Below, one piece after another: positions 1 through 10,101 of a stretch of 47,030 bases of DNA. The position numbers and the translations under genes were made by a program. Every line of letters begins with the position of its first letter. The first letter of the stretch is position 1. This stretch comes from Lewinellaceae bacterium (lineage in GTDB: Bacteria; Bacteroidota; Bacteroidia; Chitinophagales; Saprospiraceae). Location: positions 1-47,030 of the forward strand of contig JADJOD010000040.1 of NCBI GenBank assembly GCA_016713985.1. The letters are read 5' to 3'. The notes under the pieces were generated by a model. The model was not told the origin of the DNA and made no database searches. It saw only the letters and a program-made list of their open reading frames with translations.

Positions 1-63
1 GTATTTTCGCTTTTTTTTTAAACAACGGGGAAGCCTCCCATGCACTGGCTGATGTGGAGATAA

Positions 64-384
64 AAAACGCGAGGCCGACGGTTACTGCTGAAATCGCAGG
101 AAAGCAGACGCCTCGCCAAAATAGCCCAGGATACCGCCGAAAACCGCCGGATAGAAGCGGACCGCCAGCGCGATGCCGCCGACCGGTCGCTGCGTATCGC
201 CAAGGCCGAAGAACGCGCCCGTTTGGCCGCCGAAAAAGATAAAACCGCCGCCGAAATCGCCCGGCTCCTGCGCGAAGCGGAGGTTTTTATCCGCGCCGAA
301 GAATGGGAAAATGCCGCGGCCGCCTGCAGGAAAATACTGCGACTCGATCCGGGAAACCGCGACGCCGCGGACAAGTTAAGATAA
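64..384 (+). CDS. C-terminal part of a coiled-coil / TPR-like protein (5' part broken)
   Basis: The reading frame is open from 64 and stops with TAA at 382-384. It encodes about 106 residues: a charged, Ala/Glu/Arg-rich helix typical of a coiled coil (for example IAKAEERARLAAEKDK), followed by a single TPR-like helix pair (AEEWENAAAACRKILRLDPG) and a short tail. A stop lies in frame at 61-63, while another frame reads plausibly through 36-75, so the upstream part is probably separated by an indel and also runs off the window edge. Linkers of this kind are common in the large Bacteroidota proteins that join an N-terminal enzymatic or NTPase domain to repeats, but no such domain is visible here. 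It may be the tail of a gene related to the WD40 gene downstream. Function unknown. Confidence 0.5.
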   Translation, partial: KTRGRRLLLKSQESRRLAKIAQDTAENRRIEADRQRDAADRSLRIAKAEERARLAAEKDKTAAEIARLLREAEVFIRAEEWENAAAACRKILRLDPGNRDAADKLR

Positions 385-414
385 ACTGAAAATGAAGCCA
401 CTTTTGAGGCGCCT

Positions 415-533
415 CCACATAAACAGGATGGGAAAACGGATTGCACGGATTGGAACGGATTTTTGATGCGCCATGATGTTTAAAAAATCCGTTCCAATCC
501 GTTTCATCCGTTTTCCCCATCCTCCTTATGTGG
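415..533. repeat. Long imperfect inverted repeat with about 50-bp arms
   Basis: The left arm (415-464) and right arm (482-533) are reverse complements over about 50 bases, with roughly five mismatches and one extra base, around a loop of about 17 nt. Each arm contains a short tandem motif of about 9-nt period built on ACGGATTG / AATCCGTT. It follows the stop at 384 and would form a large hairpin in RNA or single-stranded DNA. It could act as a terminator or be a dispersed palindromic repeat. There is no ORF in it. Confidence 0.8.
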
Positions 534-540
534 TTGTTGG

Positions 541-820
541 TCACAAACTGAAAAACACGGAAAACAACTCCATACTGTTCGTCTTCTTGCTGGCAACGGC
601 CCTGCCCCCGGCCGCCACCTGCCACCTGCTACTGCTACTGCTACTGCCTGCCTGCCCTGCCCCGCCCGCCAGACTGCCCCTGCATCCGCGATAAGGCGCT
701 GGCGGCCACGGCGCCGGACAACACGGACGTGCAATCAATAAATTCAGGCCTGGCGCACCTGCGACCCCGCTGCAGCGGGACGGGCCGGACGGCCTCATGA
801 TCGCCGGGTACAGGCTATAG
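541..820. other. Low-complexity stretch with no recognisable gene
   Basis: This stretch separates the inverted repeat from the WD40 gene. It contains a C/T/G-rich microsatellite-like run around 617-665, with repeated TGCTAC and CTGC units. No frame gives a recognisable protein. Parts may be the frame-broken 5' end of the downstream gene, but I cannot show this. Confidence 0.4.
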
Positions 821-821
821 A

Positions 822-3800
822 GCGAAAAACGCGCCGCCCTCGCCAACGACCTCGCCCACAAAAGCCGGACCGCCCTGAGCGACGGCGACCGCACCCCGGC
901 TTTCCGGCTGGCCGAGTTCACCGCTACGTGGACGACCAAAACAACAAAGTTTTGAGCGCACTCCTGGATGCCCTCTACTACAGCGACCACCCCGACGGCA
1001 CCCACCGCCTGCCCCTGGAACTACAACCTCGAAGGGCACGAGTAATTCCGTCTGGAGCGTCGCTTTTTCCCCCGACGCCCACGACCTGCTTACGGGCTCT
1101 TTGGACAATACCGATAAAATTTGGGACCTCAAACCGGTAAATCTACCCTCGCCCTCGAAGGACATAGTGACTACGTCTGGAGCGTCGCTTTTTCCCCCGA
1201 CGGCAAATTCCTCGCTAGGGGCTCTGCGGACGAGACCGCTAAAATTTGCGACCTCCACACCGGTAAATCTACCCTCGCCCTCGAAGGACACAGTAATTCC
1301 GTCTTGAGCGTCGCTTTTTCCCCAAACGGCAAATACCTCGCTACAGGCTCTCGGACGAGACCACTAAAATTTTGGGACCTCAAACCGGTAAATCTACCCT
1401 CGCCCTCGAAGGACACCGTAATTCACGTCTGGAGCGTCGCTTTTTCCCCGACGGCAAATACCTCGCTACGGGCTCTGCCGGACAAGACCGTAAAATTCGG
1501 GACCTCCAAACCCGGTAAATCTCCCTCGCCCTCGAAGGACACCGTAATTCCGTCTTGAGCGTCGCTTTTTTCCCCCGACGGCCAAATTCCTCGCTACGGG
1601 CTCTGAGGACAATACCGCTAAGATTTGGGACCTCAAACCGGTAAACTCTACCCTCGCCCTCGGGGGACACAGTAATTCCGTCAGGGCGTCGCTTTTCCCC
1701 CGACGGCAAATTCCTCGCTACGGGCTCTCCGGACAATACCGCTAAAATTTGGGACCTCAAACCGGTAAATCACCCTCGCCCTCGGACACAGTAATTCCGT
1801 CTTGAGCGTCGCTTTTTCCCCCGACGGCAAATACCTCGCTACGGGCTCTGAGGACAATACCGCTAAAATTTGGGACCTCCAAACCGGTAAATCTACCCTC
1901 GCCCTCGAAGGACACCGTAATTCCGTCTTCAGCGACGCTTTTTCCCCCGACGGCAAACTCCTCGCTACGGGCTCTGCGGACGAGACCGATAAAATTTGGG
2001 ACCTCCAAACCGGTAAATCTACCCTCGCCCTCGAAGGACACCGTAATTCCGTCTGGGCGTCGCTTTTTCCCACGACGGCAAATTCCTCGCTACGGGCTCT
2101 GAGGACAATACCGCTAAAATTTGGGACCTCAAACCGGTAATCTACCCTCGCCCTCGAAGGACACAGTAATTCGTCTTCAGCGTCGCTTTTTCCCCCGACG
2201 GCAAATTCCTCGCTACGGGCTCTGCGGACGAGACCGCTAAAATTTGGGACCTCCAAACCGGTAAATCTACCCTCGCCCTCGAAGGACACAGTAATTCCGT
2301 CTTGAGCGTCGCTTTTTCCCCGACATGGAATTCCTCGATACGGGCTCTGAGGACAATACCGCTAAAATTTGGGACCTCCAAGCCGGGTAAATCTACCCTC
2401 GCCCTCGAAGGGACACCGTAATTCCGTCTGGAGCGTCGCTTTTTCCCCTACGACGGCAAATTCCTCGTTCTACGGGCTCTGGGGGACAATACCCGTTAGA
2501 TTTGGGACCTCAAACCGGTAAAACTACCCCTGGCCCTCGAAGGACACCGTAATTCCGTCAGGAGCGTCCTTTTTCCCCCGACGGCAAATTCCTCGCTCGG
2601 GCTCTGAGGACAATACCACTAAAATTTGGGACCTCCAAACCGAGTAAATCTACCCTCGCCCTCGAAGGGACACAGTGACTACGTCAGGGCTCGCTTTTTC
2701 CCCCGACGGCAAATACCTCGCTACGGGCTCTGCGGACAAGACCGCTAAAATTTGGGACCTGAACGCGAACAATATCCTGCTCCGCATGCAACGAGAGCGG
2801 CGCTTGGCAACGCTCACCTTGCCTCAGCTCGAAATATGGGATTGGAAGGACCTTAATGGACGTACAGGACGGGAACGAAGACCAGCTTCGCCGGACCGGC
2901 GAAGCTTGGCAGATCGCCGCTTTTGCCGACCTTTACGCCGGGCGTGCAGGCAGCCGCGACGACCTCGGCCTGACGGGGCCGGAATACGCTCATGCCGCCC
3001 GGCTTTATCAATTTGCAGCCAACAGCATGGGCGAAGAGGTCAATTTTTCAGAAAAATTGGCGCGCTTGTACCGGGAGTGGAGTTTTAAATGTGTCGCCGC
3101 CGGTTTAGCCGATTCGGCCCTGACCCTGGCGGAGCGCAGTATAAAATTGATGCCCGGCGATGTTGAATCGCAAAAAACGATCGCGCTGGCGCAGCTGGCC
3201 AAAATATCCGGCACCCGCAAACCGGACGGCCATTTTGAATCGGCAACCGACGCCGTGTACTTTGCCTCCGCTTTGGCCGGTTTTTTATACCTGTCCGTTT
3301 CAAACGATGAGCAGGAAACCCTTTTAAGAGACTTTCAAAAACTGAAAAACCAACGCGTCGTTTTGCCCGAAACGGAAAATATTTTGCGGTTGTTATTGTT
3401 CGACCGGATAGACAGCAATACAACTACTTTATACGGGATTTCTTTGCCGCCTTTTTCCATTAAAGAGCGCGATTTATTACCAGGGTTCCACGATACCACC
3501 CTGCTTTTTGTACCACTAAGGAATTGCACCATCTTTCCGATTCGGAAGACGGCGCCGCAGCCGTAACCTCGCGGCTGGAAGAAGCGGCAGGGTTTGTACA
3601 AAAGTTGCATGAAAAAACCGGAAATACGGACCACCTGCGCTCCCGTTTCAGGCGCTCGCCTCAGCTGCAACTAAGTGGTTAAATACTGCTGAAAGCAGCA
3701 CAGATTCGACCTTTCTGCGCGGGAAAAAATGGCCAGCACCATCGACGTGTTAAAAATGATCGAAAAGAAACCGAACCTTTCCCGACATCAGGGAGAACTA

Positions 3801-4911
3801 CATCAGGGAACTTGCCGGTTACAGGCTACCGCTTCGGTAACCTGCTGTTCAACAATAAAAAATTCCCGGAAGCGGTTGCGGCGATCAAGGAATCGTCTGA
3901 AACCTGCATCCGGTTGACACAATTATATCCTGAAAATAGCGGCTACCGCAGCGGCTGGGCAGGCCTCTCCAGGGCATACCTGTCGTGGTACCTGCTTTTT
4001 GACCGCCAACCCGCCGAAGCCCTGCGGGCCGCGTTGGAAGCTATAGGTTATGACAGCACCGGAACCCGCGCGGAAGCCTACTACGCCCATACCTTGCTTT
4101 GCAACGGTCGGGCGGCCGAAGCGCGGCGGCACTATTTATCGGCGTCTATTCGAGACGACCGGTTTCAAAACTCTGGCGCGGGATACTACGCCGGGAACTT
4201 GTCAATAGACTCTCCATCTATCCCGGCATCGCCAAAAACATGTTGCCTTTATTGCAAAGTGGAAGACAGCGTGCTGGCGACGGCGGTGCGTGAAGGGATT
4301 CCGCAAGCCCGTGAAAAGCTGCGCTCCCGCAAGATCGGGTTATTGACTGAGAGGGTAAGCGGACTGAATTCAATTGTCTCTGCGCTGGTCGACAGTTCCA
4401 GTTATCGCGCAGCAGTGGATACTTTCCTGTTGTACATCGCCGCCTGCCGGGAATTGTTTGCCCTCGACAACAGCATAGACAACCGCAGGCGGCTGGGCCG
4501 GGCGTTGCATCATTTTCAGTTAATACGCCTGTTTCACCAACCGGCCCGGGCCGGGCTGTTCCGGCGGCGCTGGGAACATATCCACTGCTCCGGGAAATCG
4601 GCGTCCGCACCAACCTGGCCCCCGGATTACCTGCTTTCCGGCGAGTGGGCAAAAGCCCAGACAGGTACAGCGTCCTCAAAGACTTGCCCAATGATACCGG
4701 GTATCATGGTGGAGGTGGCGGAAGTGGCGGTACAAGCGGCGGCGGCGGTACAGGCACAGGCCCGGGGAATAATTGGGGCGCCTTGTTATGGGATGATTTC
4801 CAAACCTTTGCAAAAGCCGGCATCCGCCACAAAAACCTCGCCGCCGCCGCCGAACTGGTGCTGGGCCGGGCGCTTACGGGTGAGGAAAAGGCGATGTTGG
4901 AGGGGAAGTGA
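822..4911 (+). pseudogene. Large WD40-repeat / TPR protein, broken by many frameshifts
   Basis: Stitching frames gives one long protein. First comes a linker (about 822-1025, with LANDLAHKSRTALSDGD, RLAEF and LLDALYYSDHP) that I recognise as the segment preceding WD40 blocks in large Bacteroidota proteins. Then come about 14 WD40 repeats of 42 residues (about 1026-2760; motifs LEGH, SVAFSPDGK, LATGS, KIWDL). A C-terminal alpha-helical region with TPR-like helices follows (about 2856-4640), then a Gly-rich linker (GGGGGSGGTSGGGG) and a helical tail ending in ALTGEEKAMLEGK. WD40 propellers are protein-interaction scaffolds. Frames change at about 925, 1350, 2055, 2850, 3515, between 3670 and 3812, around 4200-4260, near 4640, and at most repeat boundaries. 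No caspase, CHAT or NTPase domain is visible upstream, so the start is unknown. The breaks may be sequencing error or real decay. Confidence 0.7.
1026..2760 (+). repeat. About 14 tandem 126-bp WD40-coding repeats
   Basis: The GAAGGACA box recurs every 126 bp (for example at 1157 and 1283), with a few units lengthened or shortened by 1-3 nt. The units are nearly identical at DNA level, including synonymous positions, so they arose by recent duplication or are homogenised by recombination. Each unit encodes one WD40 blade of 42 residues. The indels between units break the frame far more often than elsewhere in the window. Confidence 0.93.
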
Positions 4912-4939
4912 GTGCGGGTTAGAAACGCAAAAAGATTTG

Positions 4940-5030
4940 TGATCCCTCCTGTGTCGGCCTGAACCAGCAACCTCGAACCAGCAACCTACAGCTTAGAAGG
5001 CTGTTGCTCTATCCGTTGAGCTACGGGACC
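4940..5030 (-). tRNA. tRNA-Arg (anticodon TCT), aberrant 3' half; possible pseudo-tRNA
   Basis: On the minus strand from 5030 the 5' acceptor strand GGTCCCG, a D arm (GCTC/GAGC) and a perfect anticodon arm (ACAGC / CTTCTAA / GCTGT) are clear. The anticodon is TCT, reading AGA. The 3' half is abnormal: a 13-nt block is present twice, and no sequence pairs properly with the 5' side of the T stem. If the end is GGGATC-A near 4940, the total is about 91 nt against an expected 74. A T-rich run follows on the minus strand. It may be a damaged tRNA, a rearranged tRNA 3' end, or an assembly error. Confidence 0.6.
4961..4987. repeat. 13-nt tandem direct repeat inside the tRNA T-arm region
   Basis: GAACCAGCAACCT occurs at 4961-4973 and again at 4975-4987, a 14-nt period. 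It covers the part of the tRNA that should form the T stem and loop. Confidence 0.85.
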
Positions 5031-5130
5031 TTTGAACCGCAAAAGTATAAACTTTCGATCACCCAACCACCCCGTCTGGCCGGAAAGTTCCGCAGGCACA
5101 TTACCTTGCACGTCAAACCATCGTTGCGTT

Positions 5131-5885
5131 ATGGAACCCACTCCTCCCGTCACAAACGTACAGATCGAAGCAAGCTGGAATCAGCCTTAGCCGATGAATT
5201 CCAACAGCCCTACTTCGCCGCCATCAAGGCTTTTTTACTTCAGGAAAAACAGGCCGGCAAAACGATTTACCCGCCCGGGCCCTTGATATTCAATGCGTTC
5301 AATCAAACGCCGTTCGACAAGTTAAAGGTGGTCATTCTGGGGCAAGACCCCTACCACAACCCCGGTGAGGCGATGGGACTTTGTTTTTCCGTACCCAAAG
5401 GGGTAAAAGTGCCGCCCTCCTTGGTCAATATTTACAAGGAGATCAACAGCGACCTCGGTTTGCCCATACCCGGTCACGGCGACCTCACCCACTGGGCCGA
5501 ACAAGGTGTTTTGCTGCTCAACGCCATGCTCACCGTGGAAGCCGGTTTACCCGCCTCGCACCAGAAAATCGGCTGGCAAACCTTCACCGATGCCGTTATC
5601 CGGCGCATTTCGGAACAAAAAGAGGGCGTTGTGTTCCTGCTCTGGGGCAATTTCGCCAAAGGCAAAAAAGCGCTGATCGACCAGACCAAACACTACGTGC
5701 TCGAATCAGCCCACCCCTCCCCGCTCGCCGGCGACGCCTTCCGGGGATGTTGCCATTTTTCCCACACGAATGAAATTTTGAAAAAACAAGGGAAGGAACC
5801 GATCGATTGGGGTTTAAGGGTTTCAAAAGGTTTCAGGGGTTTAAAGGTTTCAGGGTTGAGGCAACGCAGAACCCTGAAACCCTGA
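5131..5885 (+). CDS. ung: Uracil-DNA glycosylase (family 1), with one frameshift
   Basis: It removes uracil from DNA as the first step of base-excision repair. Family-1 signatures are present: the water-activating motif GQDPYHNPGEAMG (about residue 70), LLLNAMLTVEAG, VFLLWGNFAKGKK and the HPSPLA DNA-intercalation motif (about residue 195). The ATG at 5131 begins MEPTPPVTNVQIEASW, a normal Bacteroidota Ung N-terminus. A one-base loss at about 5180 (within TGGAATCAG) puts the remainder, SALADEFQQPYF onward, in another frame. An upstream frame starting inside the tRNA is therefore not the real start. The protein should end near IDWGL at about 5811. Instead the frame runs about 25 residues into the octamer repeat array and stops at 5885, so the C-terminal tail is repeat-encoded. 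It is convergent with lptD. Confidence 0.93.
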
Positions 5886-5921
5886 AACCCTAAAACCCTG
5901 AAACCCTTAAACCCTTTGATC
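5811..5921. repeat. Inverted pair of octanucleotide tandem arrays (locus A)
   Basis: The forward arm (5811-5857) consists of units such as GGGTTTAA, GGGTTTCA and AGGTTTCA. After a 12-nt spacer, the reverse arm contains six exact octamers from 5872 to 5919 (CCCTGAAA twice, then CCCTAAAA, CCCTGAAA, CCCTTAAA, CCCTTTGA). The arms are imperfect reverse complements and would form a long hairpin. The reverse arm ends three bases before the lptD stop triplet (5923-5925). Lying between convergent genes, it could serve as a bidirectional terminator. Confidence 0.88.
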
Positions 5922-5922
5922 C

Positions 5923-8649
5923 TTAAAGCCTTGCGTCGAAATTGTTCTTCCGGTACGGTATTTTGAGGAAATCGAGCGTGCCGGGTTTCACGTTGATGGT
6001 AAACAGGTAGGTGCCGCGCACGGGCTGCCAGCTCATGCTGAGTTCCCAGCAGTGCAGGTCGCGGGTGAAACCCAGGTCGGGATACACTAGTTGTTTGCTT
6101 TGAAAATCGTAGGCGATATTGCTGATATTGATCGACCACTTGGAACTGAGCGGTATACTGCCCGCCACACTGATGTTGTTGCGGCCGATCACAAAAGTGT
6201 CGCGTTCCGTTCCGTAACCCGTGGGAATGAGCAGGCGGTTGAGCGAAATGCTGTGGTTGATCCGGAAATCGTCGAACCAGCCGAGCAGGTCATCCCGGAC
6301 CGTCGCGCGGCTGCGGGAAGGAGCGGCGGAAGGGTCCTCGTCTTTTCCGGAAAAAACGCCGCGTATCTGTTTGATCGTGAAGGCCGTATTGAGTTGTACA
6401 CCGAAGGAGGACGTACGCCAGAGTTTTCCCTTTTCCTTCAGCACCAGCCGGTCGATACGCCGCCCTTTTGCATCGGCGATGTAGGGGTCGAAACGGGCAT
6501 TCCAGGTGAGATTCACCACGCCTTTGAAAAAACGGAACAAGCCGCCCGTGCTGATCTCGCTCCACTGCAGGGAGTCGGCCGTCAGGTTATAGGTGCCGCT
6601 GAACGTGAGGTTGTCGAATATACGTTTTTTCAAAACGGTGTCCCGCCGCGCAGAGAAGTGTTTGAATTCCAGCACGTTAACCAAACTGTAATTAAGAATA
6701 ATATCGCGCCGGGTTGTCGCCGCCGGCGGCCTGCCGTAAACGGCATCGTCAAAAATATTGTAGGAAAGGGTGTCGTTGAACGCGGGTCGCAGATCGGTTT
6801 CCACGGTGCGGTAATAATTCCGGTAGGGCGCCTGGGAGTAATCGGGGCCGAAACCAAGACCCACCGAAGGTTTCACCGTATGGCGGAAGCCGCGCAGCCA
6901 GCCCTTTTTAAATTGTTTGGTAAAAAACAGGGCCGTGTTGGCCGAAACACCGGCGTTGTATTTCCGGAAACTGTTAAATCCCCACTTGCGCAAGGTGGTA
7001 TCCACCCCCCATTGTGTTTTGGCGCTGTCGATCACCACGATATAGGCATCGCCGTCCACAATCGTGTCGTAAACGTACCGGATCTCGTCCTTCAGCGTTT
7101 TTTCGATGCTGTAGGGGTACCAGTTTTCCTCATAATCCAGCCGCGGGGCTATGTTGATGTATTTGAACAGTTTGAAGGTAAAATCCGTACTCGCCGTGTG
7201 CTGCATGCCCATTCGCGCGTTTTCAAGCGTTTGCCGCGAAAAAAGCAGCGTATCCACCGTCCGGAAATTGTTTTGAAACCGGGAAGAATACGTCAGCGAT
7301 ATTTTTTCGTACCAGCGTTCCTTACCGCCGCCTTCCTTGCTTTTGAACGGGAATATACGTTGCATGGTGAAGGTCACGTTGGGCAAACTGATGTCCATGA
7401 CACGGGTCTGCGTATTCTGCGAGTGTGTGAGGCCCGCATTGAGCGCGAAGGGTTTGCCGGGGAACGACTGTGAAAAATTCAGGTTGGAACTCAAGGTATT
7501 GCGGTATACACTCTGAAAATCGTTCCTGTTGCGGTTTTGGTCGCGGTTGGTTTCGATGTTTACGGAGCCGCCGAAACGTTTGGTCGGGTGTGCTTTACCG
7601 TCCTGGTTGTGCGTCCAGGTGAGCCCGAATGATTTGGCGGATATTTTTTGCGCGGTTTTGTCCTCCGACACGCGGTTGTTGTAACGCAGCCGGAAATCTC
7701 CCGTATACGCGTATTTTTTATTGTACCGCAGGGTACCCGCCAGGCCCCACGATCCGCTGGTATAGGCATTGAGCAGCAGGGTGGCATCCATGTGTTCCGA
7801 AATGGGCTGGTACCATCCGAAGTCCTTGATTCCCAGGCCTTCCGCATCGGCAAATTCAAAATCGCGCGGGATGATCAGGCCGGCTTTTCTGGTTTTGGTG
7901 ATGGGGTAAAAACCAAAGGGCAGGGCAAGCGGGGTGGGTATTCCGCCGATTTCGAGCAGGGAAAATCCCGTTACCACCAACTTGTCGGGGATCACCTTCA
8001 GTTTTTTCGTCCGGATGCCAAAGTGGGGATGCGGATCGTCGCAGGTGGTGAGCAGGGCGTCCTGGTTATAAATTGTATTACGCGACAGGGTGTCCGTAGC
8101 ATCGTCGGAGCCGATAAATTTTGCCTTGGCGCCCAACACATACATGTCTTCCTGTTTGGTACGGGCCTCGTAAATAATGCCCTTTTTCGACTTAAAATTA
8201 TACCGCAGGCGGGAGGCGGTGAAATTCTGCTCGCCGTCCTGCAATTCCGGCAAACCTGTCACCTGGCCGGTTGTGTCCGGGAAACCTTCTGCCGTAATTT
8301 CACTTTTGGTATAATCCAGGAGGATGTATCCGGCCTTGACGTTCAGGGTGGTATATTTTACAAAAGCGGCGCCGTACAGGTGTACCTGTTTGTTTTTTGC
8401 GTCAAACCACATCGAATCCACGGCGCCGTATTCCACCACGTCGTCGAGTGCGTCGTTGGAAATTTTTACCTTGTTTAAATCCACCGTCACGGAATCCTGC
8501 GGACCTTTGGGCACCGTATCCAGCACACGCTCCCCGCCGGTAAGCGGAGGCGCGATCGAATCGAGTGGTACCTGCGCGGATGCACTTGTACACACAAGCA
8601 GCGACACGATTCGGAAGAAAAGACGATATTTGCCCGGTAATTTTCTCAC
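5923..8649 (-). CDS. lptD: LPS-assembly outer-membrane protein LptD (OstA-like)
   Basis: The intact product is 908 residues and is predicted to be the outer-membrane barrel that inserts lipopolysaccharide into the outer leaflet. A signal peptide (about residues 1-26, ending ASAQ) is followed by an OstA/LptA-like beta-jellyroll segment (about 45-260; for example DSMWFDAKNKQVHLYG and ILLDYTKSEITAEG). The remainder is rich in alternating aromatic strands typical of a large barrel, ending YRKNNFDARL. The length fits Bacteroidota LptD proteins. It is divergent from the amidase-MCE genes, a gene order I recognise from Bacteroidota. It is one of the few long genes here with no frame break. A barrel of another substrate class is unlikely given the OstA domain. 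Confidence 0.9.
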   Translation of the reverse strand: MRKLPGKYRLFFRIVSLLVCTSASAQVPLDSIAPPLTGGERVLDTVPKGPQDSVTVDLNKVKISNDALDDVVEYGAVDSMWFDAKNKQVHLYGAAFVKYTTLNVKAGYILLDYTKSEITAEGFPDTTGQVTGLPELQDGEQNFTASRLRYNFKSKKGIIYEARTKQEDMYVLGAKAKFIGSDDATDTLSRNTIYNQDALLTTCDDPHPHFGIRTKKLKVIPDKLVVTGFSLLEIGGIPTPLALPFGFYPITKTRKAGLIIPRDFEFADAEGLGIKDFGWYQPISEHMDATLLLNAYTSGSWGLAGTLRYNKKYAYTGDFRLRYNNRVSEDKTAQKISAKSFGLTWTHNQDGKAHPTKRFGGSVNIETNRDQNRNRNDFQSVYRNTLSSNLNFSQSFPGKPFALNAGLTHSQNTQTRVMDISLPNVTFTMQRIFPFKSKEGGGKERWYEKISLTYSSRFQNNFRTVDTLLFSRQTLENARMGMQHTASTDFTFKLFKYINIAPRLDYEENWYPYSIEKTLKDEIRYVYDTIVDGDAYIVVIDSAKTQWGVDTTLRKWGFNSFRKYNAGVSANTALFFTKQFKKGWLRGFRHTVKPSVGLGFGPDYSQAPYRNYYRTVETDLRPAFNDTLSYNIFDDAVYGRPPAATTRRDIILNYSLVNVLEFKHFSARRDTVLKKRIFDNLTFSGTYNLTADSLQWSEISTGGLFRFFKGVVNLTWNARFDPYIADAKGRRIDRLVLKEKGKLWRTSSFGVQLNTAFTIKQIRGVFSGKDEDPSAAPSRSRATVRDDLLGWFDDFRINHSISLNRLLIPTGYGTERDTFVIGRNNISVAGSIPLSSKWSINISNIAYDFQSKQLVYPDLGFTRDLHCWELSMSWQPVRGTYLFTINVKPGTLDFLKIPYRKNNFDARL

Positions 8650-8736
8650 ATGAATAGGATTCGGGATGAAGCCTTTCGAGATTTTTGCGTTTAATAACTC
8701 AAAAAGTCTTTCGTAATAAGAGCCCAGAACTGAATT

Positions 8737-10055
8737 ATGAACTTAAAATTCGCACTACGAACGATTTCCCTGCTCACAGCGTGGCTTGTTTTACAAAATT
8801 TTAACCTTCCGGCAACAAATAATCCGCACCCGGAGCCGGCAGGCCATTTTCTGTGCGGCAAAAGTATGGAATCCTGCGTGACCGCCAACTATATGCCCGG
8901 CGCAGCATACCGGATAAAAAAAATTGTGCTCGATGCGGGCCACGGCGGCAAGGACCCCGGTTGTAAAGGAGTCAGTTCCAAAGAAAAGACAATGCCCTCG
9001 CTATCGTACTCAAGCTCGGTTCGCTGATCAAAAACGCTTACCCGGAAGTGGAAGTGATTTATACCCGCGATTCCGACGTTTTTGTGGAACTCAACGAACG
9101 GGCCGCCATCGCCAACCGCAACAACGCCGATCTGTTTATCAGCGTACATTGCAACGCGATCAGTGTTTCGCACGTAAAAGGCGCCGAGACGTACGTCATG
9201 GGTTTGCACACCGCCGGACACAACCTGGAGGTCGCCAAACGGGAAAATGCTTCTATCTACCTGGAAGACGACTACGAAAAAAACTACGAAGGTTACGACC
9301 CCAACAGCCCGGAAGCGCACATTATCGGCAGTGTCTGGCAAAGCGCCTACTTAGAACAAAGTATTCTGTTCGCCAGTTTGGTCCAGCAACAGGCCAAAAC
9401 AACGGCTTTCCGCGAAGACCGGGGGGTAAAACAGGCGGGATTTCTGGTGTTGCGCGAAACGGCTATGCCCGCCGTGCTCATCGAGGCGGGCTACCTCACC
9501 AACCGCACGGAAGAGGAATACATTGCTTCCGACAACGGCCAGTGGCAAATGGCCCAGGCTATTTTTGAAGCCTTCGAGGCCTACAAGATCAAACTGGAAG
9601 GTGAAACAGTAGCCACATCCGGCGCAAAACCCGCCGAAACGGTCGCCGCAAAATCGCCGGCGCCAAAAGGTGGCGCCAAAAGCGTCGACAACCGGCCGGC
9701 GTCCGTGCAAAAACAAAAACCGGCGGAAGCCCAGGTGGTAAAAACGTCCACGCCGGCAACAAAAACACCCGCCACGGCCGTTAAACAAAAAACTTCGGGC
9801 ACAAGTGCTGCCGCTAAAACAGCCGAAACGGGCCCGTTTCGCATCTTTTTGCTTTCCTGGCCCATCAAAATGGACCGCAGCGCCGGCCAACTGGGGCTGA
9901 TCGGCGACATCAGGGAGGAGAAAATTGACAACCAATATCATTATTTCACCGGCCAGTATACCACCCGTGCCGAAGCGGAACAAATGCTGCCGGAAATCAG
10001 AAATCTCGGTTTTAAAACCGCCGCCATCGTTTCGTCCAGCCAAAAAAGCAAATAG
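8737..10055 (+). CDS. N-acetylmuramoyl-L-alanine amidase (Amidase_3) with C-terminal SPOR-like domain, one frameshift
   Basis: It cleaves the amide bond between muramic acid and the peptide stem in peptidoglycan. An N-terminal hydrophobic export signal (about residues 8-25) is followed by the zinc-ligand motif VLDAGHGGKDPG, then ADLFISVHCNA (second His) and PAVLIEAGYLTN (catalytic Glu). A Pro/Ala/Lys-rich linker (about residues 290-365) leads to a SPOR-like end (YHYFTGQYTTRAEAEQM), which would bind denuded glycan at division sites. A base is missing at about 8988 in AAAGAAAAGACAATG: the Amidase_3 frame resumes with ALAIVLKLGSLIKNAYPE. Start ATG 8737 gives the signal. The MCE gene begins 46 bp after the stop. 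Confidence 0.9.
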
Positions 10056-10101
10056 CAGGCGCTACAAGCCGCACAACCATTCAGACCTACAACCTAAACA
10101 A

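Noticed and set aside
1026..2760. CRISPR-like appearance of regularly spaced repeats
   Set aside because: The whole 126-bp unit is repeated and encodes WD40 blades; there are no unique spacers and no cas genes.
5811..5921. Telomere-like repeats (CCCTGAAA / CCCTAAAA)
   Set aside because: Superficial similarity to eukaryotic telomeres; the arrays are short, internal and paired in inverted orientation in a bacterial gene context.
6091..7473. 460-residue open frame on the plus strand inside lptD
   Set aside because: It is antisense to the intact lptD gene; it has no domain and its codon pattern mirrors lptD.
9351..10043. 230-residue minus-strand open frame
   Set aside because: Antisense to the amidase linker and SPOR region; Phe/Gly-rich because of the opposing Lys/Ala/Pro codons.
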